NCBI RefSeq assembly: GCF_963558545.1
Contig: NZ_CAUWHO010000060.1
Span: forward strand, 1-10,475
DNA from: Tyzzerella sp963558545
GTDB lineage: Bacteria > Bacillota > Clostridia > Lachnospirales > CAG-274
Direction of reading: 5' to 3'
Length of the DNA stretch: 10,475 nucleotides
The notes beneath the pieces were generated by a model. It did not search any database. It saw only the letters and a list, made by a program, of their open reading frames with translations, and had not been told where the DNA came from. Below, piece after piece: positions 5,689 to 10,475 of the stretch (within the stretch, counting starts at the first letter, position 1; the number at the start of each line of letters is the position of its first letter). The position numbers and the translations under genes were made by a program.

Positions 5689-6417
5689 CTATACCTCCAG
5701 TTCATAAAGTAAAATAGCCGTTGTTATAAACCCTGCTGTTTCTGTTCTAAGTATTCTTTTACCTAAAGTTATAGGAGTAATATCGTTTTTTATAGCAATC
5801 TCTATTTCTTTTTCACTAAATCCACCTTCTGGTCCTATAAAAACTCCTATACTTTTACCTTTAAATGTATTTATTATATTTTTTATACCATTTTTTTGTT
5901 CTTTTTCATAAGGTATAATATTTAAATTATTTTTACTAGCTTGTTTAATAGCATCATTAAAACTAATAATAGGCTGTACAGTAGGTATTTTACCACGTCT
6001 AGACTGTTTAGCAGCTGCTTCTGATATTTTGTTCCATCTAGTTATCTTTTTATCTTCTTTCCCAGATAATTTTACAATAACCCTATCTGTAACAACAGGT
6101 ACAATTTCATCTACACCAAGTTCTACACACTTTTGTATAATAAGCTCCATTTTTTCAGATTTAGGTAACCCTTGATAAAGAGTTATTTTAATATCTGGCT
6201 CACTTTCATTAGAAAAAAAGTCTATTATTTTAGCAACTACTATGTTTTTAGATATTTCTTCTATTTTACAAACATAGTCATATCCATCTCCAGATGATAC
6301 CTCTATTTTCTCTCCTATTTTACAACGAAGTGCATTTATAATGTGATTAGCATTTTCCCCATCTATAAAAACTTTATCATCTTTTATTAAATCACTAGAA
6401 ATAAAAAATTTAGACAT
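5689..6417 (-). CDS. rsmE: 16S rRNA (uracil-1498-N3)-methyltransferase RsmE
   Basis: RsmE methylates N3 of U1498 in helix 44 of 16S rRNA using S-adenosylmethionine, acting on the assembled small subunit. The 242-residue product starts with SKFFISSD and a PUA-like RNA-binding domain (to about residue 70). The SPOUT catalytic domain follows, with YQGLPKSEKMELIIQKCVELG, SRRGKIP, GPEGGFS (about 195-201) and the knot motif LGKRILRTETA (about 218-228) that binds the methyl donor. Length is normal. I use ATG 6417, seven bases after AAGAG. A GTG six bases earlier (6423) is too close to that site. It is the second gene of the operon, 18 bases after prmA and one base before the desulfurase, whose GGAGG lies within its last codons. 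Confidence 0.94.
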   Translation of the reverse strand: MSKFFISSDLIKDDKVFIDGENANHIINALRCKIGEKIEVSSGDGYDYVCKIEEISKNIVVAKIIDFFSNESEPDIKITLYQGLPKSEKMELIIQKCVELGVDEIVPVVTDRVIVKLSGKEDKKITRWNKISEAAAKQSRRGKIPTVQPIISFNDAIKQASKNNLNIIPYEKEQKNGIKNIINTFKGKSIGVFIGPEGGFSEKEIEIAIKNDITPITLGKRILRTETAGFITTAILLYELEV

Positions 6418-6435
6418 ACACACACTCTTTTCATA

Positions 6436-7419
6436 CTATTTTTTTATTTTTGATACAACACAAACCCATTCATCTTTTGTTATAGTGTCAATAGGCTCAA
6501 GTCCATTTTCATTTAATGCCCTGTATACATCTTCTAATCTATCTTTTATAATACCACTAGCTATAAAAACACCATCATCTTTTAACTGATTTGGTACAAC
6601 TGGAGATATAAGGCATATAACATCTGCTATTATGTTAGCTAGTACTATATCATATTTTTTATGCCCTATTTCATCTTTTAAATCTTCGTCTGTAACAACA
6701 TTTCCTGATGTAACATAATATTTATCTTTACCTATTCCATTTAGTTCTGCATTATCATAAGCCACTTTTACAGCATTTTGGTCTATATCAACAGCAAAAG
6801 CATTTTTTGCACCCAGCAAAAGTGATATTATAGAGAGTATACCACTGCCACAGCCTAAATCTAAAACAACACTTTCCTTGTTTACATATTTTTCAAGATT
6901 TGTTATACAAAGCTGTGTTGTTTGATGAAGCCCTGTTCCAAAAACGTGCCCTGGATTAATATTAAATACTACCCTATTTTCTATATTTTCTATTTCTTCC
7001 CAAACTGGTTTTATAAGTATTTTTTCACCAAGAGTAAAAGGTTTATAAAACTCTTTCCATTTATTAAGCCAATCTTCATCGTTTAAATTTGCTGTTGTTT
7101 CTATATCTAGTCTACCTAAATCTAAGCCTATCTCATTTTCCATAGTTTTTAATCTTTTTATAGCTTCTTTTACATTTAATAAAATTTCATTGCCATAAGG
7201 ATTATCACTAACATATATTTTTAATTTTGTTTCTTCTTTTTCCTTATTTAAAAGTTCTTCATCTACATAATCCCAATACATAGAGCTTTCTGCTAAGTAT
7301 TCTTTAAGCTCGTCATAGTCTTCTACCTGTATACCTGTTATGCCAGTTTCTAATAGTACTGCACTAACAGGTTCTATACCTTCTCTTGTAGTGTATATTT
7401 TAGCTTCTATCCATTCCAT
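6436..7419 (-). CDS. prmA: Ribosomal protein L11 methyltransferase PrmA
   Basis: PrmA trimethylates several amino groups of ribosomal protein L11 with S-adenosylmethionine. The 327-residue product has the N-terminal L11-recognition domain (about 1-115, with WIEAKIYTTREGIEPVSAVL), a linker with DEDWLNKWKEFYKPF, and a class I methyltransferase domain. In that domain NPGHVFGTGLHQTT (155-168) corresponds to the usual DPGMAFGTGTHPTT, LDLGCGSGIL (186-195) is SAM motif I, Asp211 ends strand 2, and ANIIADVI (261-268) is the NPP-like catalytic loop region. Length is slightly above the common 300-315. ATG 7419 follows GGAGG by about eight bases and lies about 25 bases after the predicted transcription start, so it is the first gene of the prmA-rsmE-desulfurase-thiI operon. 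Confidence 0.94.
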   Translation of the reverse strand: MEWIEAKIYTTREGIEPVSAVLLETGITGIQVEDYDELKEYLAESSMYWDYVDEELLNKEKEETKLKIYVSDNPYGNEILLNVKEAIKRLKTMENEIGLDLGRLDIETTANLNDEDWLNKWKEFYKPFTLGEKILIKPVWEEIENIENRVVFNINPGHVFGTGLHQTTQLCITNLEKYVNKESVVLDLGCGSGILSIISLLLGAKNAFAVDIDQNAVKVAYDNAELNGIGKDKYYVTSGNVVTDEDLKDEIGHKKYDIVLANIIADVICLISPVVPNQLKDDGVFIASGIIKDRLEDVYRALNENGLEPIDTITKDEWVCVVSKIKK

Positions 7420-7450
7420 TTATGTTTCCTCCAAGCCTTTATTTTCATAT

Positions 7451-7479
7451 ATTATAACATATTTACTATGCTAAAACAA
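7451..7479 (-). promoter_or_regulatory. Promoter of the prmA-rsmE-desulfurase-thiI operon
   Basis: On the minus strand TTGTTT (7479-7474) is followed after exactly 17 bases by a perfect TATAAT (7456-7451), giving a start near 7445 and a leader of about 25 nucleotides. No riboswitch or attenuator fits in so short a leader. Confidence 0.7.
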
Positions 7480-7680
7480 TTGTGATTTTAATTATTAAAT
7501 ACATTAATTACTTGTACAATACAAAAGAAAAATGATATATGTTAATACAAATAAAGTGTTACCGTAAAAATCTTATTATGTATACAATAAAAATGTTGTT
7601 ACACAGTCTTAAATAAAATGCAAAATAATATCCTAAAATGTAAACCATATGTTACAATTTACAATATATAAAAATAATAA
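7480..7680. other. Intergenic region upstream of the prmA promoter
   Basis: There is no open frame of note on either strand. The word TGTTAC occurs three times (7557, 7597, 7650) and a perfect palindrome TTGTACAA sits at 7512-7519, about 33 bases upstream of the -35 element. A weak minus-strand hairpin (TGTAAA at 7663-7658 with TTTACA at 7645-7640) followed by TTTT might end aroA transcription, but it is too short for confidence. Confidence 0.35.
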
Positions 7681-8952
7681 TTATAAATTTTCTAAAATAT
7701 CAAAAAATGTAGGAAAAGATATTTTAATACAATTATAGTTATTTAAAATAATAGGCTCTTTACATATTAAAGATGCAACTGCTATACACATAGCTATTCT
7801 ATGGTCATTGTAACTTTCACATTTATTAGCAATAAAATTTTTATTACCTTCTATAATCATACCATCATCAGTTTCTATAATATTAGCACCTATTTTATTA
7901 AGCTCCGTTGATATAGTTTTTATCCTATTACTTTCCTTAAATTTTAGCTCTGAAGCATCTTTTACTATACTAGTTCCATCTGCCAAAGATGCTACCAATG
8001 CAAATAATGGTATTTCATCTATCATACGTGGTATAATCTCTCCAGATATATTGTATGCTTTTAAATATGATGATTTAACCTCTATATCACATACTTTTTC
8101 TCCATTTATATACCTAACATTTAAAAATTTAATATTTGCCCCCATTTTTAATAAAACTTCTAAAAATCCTGTTCTAGTAGGATTTATACCAACATTTTCT
8201 ATAACAATATGTGAGTTTTTAGTAATTAAAGCACCTACAATAATAAAACAAGCAGAGGATATATCTCCACATATTTCTATATTTTGAGAACTTAATTTAC
8301 TAATAGGCTTACTTTCAATAATATTTCCGTTTATGTTAATATCTGCACCAAAGTATTTTAACATTATTTCACTATGATTTCTAGATTTAAACTTTTCCGT
8401 TACTACAGTTTTGCTACTTGCATAAAGACTAGCTAAGAGTATAGATGATTTTACTTGTGCACTAGCAATAGGCATATTATATTCTACACCATTTAATGAT
8501 GTTCCTTGTATATGTAAAGGAGCAAAACATTCATTACTATTTATATTAGCCCCCATTAAAGAAAGTGGCTCTATTATCCTTTTCATAGGTCTTTTTACAA
8601 TAGAGCTATCCCCCGTTATTGTACAAGAAAAATTTTGTGCTGATAATATACCCGATATAAGGCGTATAGTTGTGCCACTATTACCTACATAAAGTGCTTC
8701 TTTTGGTTTTTTAAATCCATATAATCCATTCCCATATACTTCTATTATGTCATCTTTTTCTGTAATATTTATACCTAAATCTTTAAAGCATTTTATTGTA
8801 GATATACAATCTTCTCCTTTTAAAAAACCTTTAATAGTTGTAACACCTTCAGCTAATGCTCCAAGTATAATAGCTCTATGAGATATGGATTTATCTCCTA
8901 AAACTGTTGTTTTTCCATTTAAATTTTTATTATATATTAATTTTTTTTCCAT
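7681..8952 (-). CDS. aroA: 3-phosphoshikimate 1-carboxyvinyltransferase (EPSP synthase)
   Basis: AroA joins phosphoenolpyruvate to shikimate 3-phosphate, the sixth step towards chorismate and the aromatic amino acids. The 423-residue product contains Lys21, Ser22 and Arg26 in GDKSISHRA, the PEP/S3P loop GNSGTT (90-95), Arg121 in VKRPMKR, SAQ (164-166) for shikimate 3-phosphate, Asp312-Glu313 in MIDEIP, Lys339 and Arg343 in KFKESNRI, DHR (383-385) and the C-terminal SFPTFF. Length is typical. The Gly in NSGTT, in place of the Ala of class II enzymes, suggests ordinary glyphosate sensitivity. One oddity is Leu18, where the family almost always has Pro (PGDKS). ATG 8952 follows AGGGG by five bases. 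No other shikimate gene is adjacent, and I cannot assign its promoter. Confidence 0.95.
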   Translation of the reverse strand: MEKKLIYNKNLNGKTTVLGDKSISHRAIILGALAEGVTTIKGFLKGEDCISTIKCFKDLGINITEKDDIIEVYGNGLYGFKKPKEALYVGNSGTTIRLISGILSAQNFSCTITGDSSIVKRPMKRIIEPLSLMGANINSNECFAPLHIQGTSLNGVEYNMPIASAQVKSSILLASLYASSKTVVTEKFKSRNHSEIMLKYFGADININGNIIESKPISKLSSQNIEICGDISSACFIIVGALITKNSHIVIENVGINPTRTGFLEVLLKMGANIKFLNVRYINGEKVCDIEVKSSYLKAYNISGEIIPRMIDEIPLFALVASLADGTSIVKDASELKFKESNRIKTISTELNKIGANIIETDDGMIIEGNKNFIANKCESYNDHRIAMCIAVASLICKEPIILNNYNCIKISFPTFFDILENL

Positions 8953-9005
8953 TTTTCCCCTCTACTTTTAAATCAATTTTTTTGAATACTTTATAAAAAA
9001 TTAAT

Positions 9006-9053
9006 CTAAATAAAAAGTATATATAAAGAAAACATAAACTCTTTATATATACT
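9006..9053 (-). terminator. Intrinsic terminator of the antiporter gene
   Basis: A perfect 14-bp stem pairs 9016-9029 with 9040-9053 (AGTATATATAAAGA and its complement) around a ten-base loop. On the minus strand it is followed by TTTTATTTAG, so the polarity fits the antiporter, whose stop is 12 bases upstream. The stem is very AT-rich and may leak into aroA. Confidence 0.7.
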
Positions 9054-9065
9054 ATAAATTAAAAA

Positions 9066-10250
9066 TTATTCTATTTGTCCTACTGCCCTTTTATTAGATA
9101 ATACTAACTTTAACATAATAGGTGTTAGCAATGTAGTTAATATTACTACAATAACTACTGCTGGAAAAAGTGTTTCATCTAATAATCCTGCTTTAGCTCC
9201 TTTTTGTGCAACAATAAGAGAAACTTCCCCTCTAGCTACCATACCAGTACCAATAGCTAAAGCAGTAAAGCTACTAAATTTGCATAATTTAGCACCTATA
9301 AAACACCCTACTATTTTTGTTAAAATAGACACAACTAAAAGCACTAACGCAAATAATATTATTCCTACTGTTATCCCTTGAATATTAGTTTTTATACCTA
9401 TACTTGCAAAAAATATAGGAGAGAATATCAAGTAAGATAATATAGTTACCTTTCTTGCTATATAATCTCTAACACCTATATTGCAAAGAATTATACCTGC
9501 AAAATATGCTCCTGTTAAATCTGCTATACCAAAAAACTTTTCTGATATGTAAGCAAGTATAAAACAAGATGCTAAAGAGTATATAGAAGACCTTCTTTTT
9601 CCATCTTGTTTTTCTATAGCCCCTTTTAATTTGTGTGTAACCCAGTATAATACTCCTATAAATATAAAGAATAACAATATTTTTATAAATACACTAGAAG
9701 GCTTAACGTTAGTATCTGTAATGCTTATTATAACTGTAAGTATAATAATACCTATAATATCATCTATAATAGCAGCACCCAAAATAGTTGTCCCCATTTT
9801 TCCTTTTAACTTGCCCATTTCTCTTAGTGCTTCTATGGCAATAGTAACAGATGTAGATGTAATAATAACACCCATAAACACCGATTTTAGCATAAACATT
9901 GGGTCCACATTTGCATTATCTTTATAGAATAAATAATATACTATAGCTCCTCCAGCTAAAGATACAATAATTTCTATTATTGCTATAATAACAGATGCTA
10001 TACCTGTCTTTTTAACTTCTTCCAAGTCTGTATCTAGCCCTGCTAAAAACATAAGCAATATAACGCCAATCTCTGCTGTTTGCACAACAAAATGAGTTTC
10101 GGTTAAAACACCTAAAACTGATGGACCTAATATAATACCAGCTAACAATGCACCTACTACTTGTGGCATATGAACTTTTTCTGATACTAATCCAAAAAAT
10201 TTAGTTGATAGCAAAATAATTGCTATAATTAATAAAAAATCATATTCCAT
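9066..10250 (-). CDS. Cation/proton antiporter, CPA2 family (NapA/GerN-like)
   Basis: This is an integral membrane exchanger of Na+ or K+ for protons, used in pH and ion homeostasis. The 394-residue product has about twelve membrane helices and essentially nothing else. Diagnostic features are SEKVHMPQVVGALLAGIILG in the second helix, LMFLAGLDTD, the paired ion-binding aspartates Asp163-Asp164 in AAIIDDIIG, Lys312 in SILTKIVGCF in the tenth-helix region, and GMVARGEVSLIVAQKG near the C-terminus. Two adjacent aspartates plus the lysine are typical of electrogenic Na+/H+ exchangers of the NapA type. The C-terminal RCK/TrkA-N nucleotide-sensing domain of Kef systems is missing, so gating by that route is unlikely. 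I use ATG 10250, eight bases after GAGG. A GTG nine bases earlier (10259) overlaps that site. It is a single-gene unit with its own terminator. Na+ versus K+ preference cannot be told. Confidence 0.88.
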   Translation of the reverse strand: MEYDFLLIIAIILLSTKFFGLVSEKVHMPQVVGALLAGIILGPSVLGVLTETHFVVQTAEIGVILLMFLAGLDTDLEEVKKTGIASVIIAIIEIIVSLAGGAIVYYLFYKDNANVDPMFMLKSVFMGVIITSTSVTIAIEALREMGKLKGKMGTTILGAAIIDDIIGIIILTVIISITDTNVKPSSVFIKILLFFIFIGVLYWVTHKLKGAIEKQDGKRRSSIYSLASCFILAYISEKFFGIADLTGAYFAGIILCNIGVRDYIARKVTILSYLIFSPIFFASIGIKTNIQGITVGIILFALVLLVVSILTKIVGCFIGAKLCKFSSFTALAIGTGMVARGEVSLIVAQKGAKAGLLDETLFPAVVIVVILTTLLTPIMLKLVLSNKRAVGQIE

Positions 10251-10475
10251 TTTTCGCACCTCTTATAATTTATTTTATACATTAGCCTTATTCTATATTT
10301 TTAACACATTTCAAAATAAATTTCAATACATTTTTTAACATTATATTTAATAAATTTATTGTAATTAAATTTTATTGGTAGATTTTACATAATAATGTAC
10401 TAAAATCTATTTTAATATTATAATATTTATACATTTTAATTTTTTATAAAGAAATATAGGAAAATAATATAGAAA
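10251..10475. other. Intergenic region upstream of the antiporter, with an inverted repeat
   Basis: There is no gene on either strand. An inverted repeat pairs TAGATTTTA (10379-10387) with TAAAATCTA (10401-10409), with an inner CAT/ATG extension and a three-base bulge. On the plus strand it is followed by TTTTAATATT and on the minus strand by a poorer tract, so it could be a terminator or an operator. The neighbour lies outside the window. No clear promoter for the antiporter is identifiable among the many AT-rich matches. Confidence 0.35.

Overview
The window is strongly AT-rich on both strands, with Gram-positive-type GGAGG ribosome binding sites, consensus sigma-A promoters and AT-rich hairpin terminators. 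This fits a low-GC Firmicute, most likely an anaerobic member of the Clostridia. Genus cannot be read from the sequence. ThiI without a rhodanese domain, paired with a dedicated cysteine desulfurase, also fits Gram-positive bacteria.

Layout. Positions 1-1182 are a decayed accessory stretch. It holds a SUKH (SMI1/KNR4, YrhA-like) immunity-type gene on the minus strand that is interrupted by one in-frame amber codon, the N-terminal helix-turn-helix stub of an IS transposase, and two short orphan coding remnants. Positions 1315-1752 are a tRNA operon on the plus strand: a perfect TTGACA-17-TATAAT promoter, tRNA-Phe(GAA), tRNA-Gly(TCC), tRNA-Gly(GCC), a second identical tRNA-Gly(TCC), and a 28-bp perfect inverted-repeat terminator. 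Everything from 1902 to the right end is on the minus strand and converges on the tRNA operon.

Read in the direction of transcription (right to left), the minus-strand genes are: a CPA2-type cation/proton antiporter with its own terminator; aroA (EPSP synthase); a promoter followed by a tight operon prmA - rsmE - cysteine desulfurase - thiI; a second promoter followed by an unrecognised 136-residue protein; and an NAD-dependent epimerase/dehydratase that ends at a terminator facing the tRNA operon.

Functionally, the core operon concerns modification of the translation machinery. PrmA methylates ribosomal protein L11, RsmE methylates 16S rRNA, and the desulfurase should supply persulfide sulfur to ThiI for 4-thiouridine in tRNA and possibly for thiamine thiazole. 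AroA makes the chorismate precursor, and the antiporter handles Na+ or K+ and pH. I see no convincing new multi-gene system. The observations most worth a second look are the amber-broken immunity gene in the IS-scarred left end, the promoter-driven unknown 136-residue protein, and the lone sugar epimerase.
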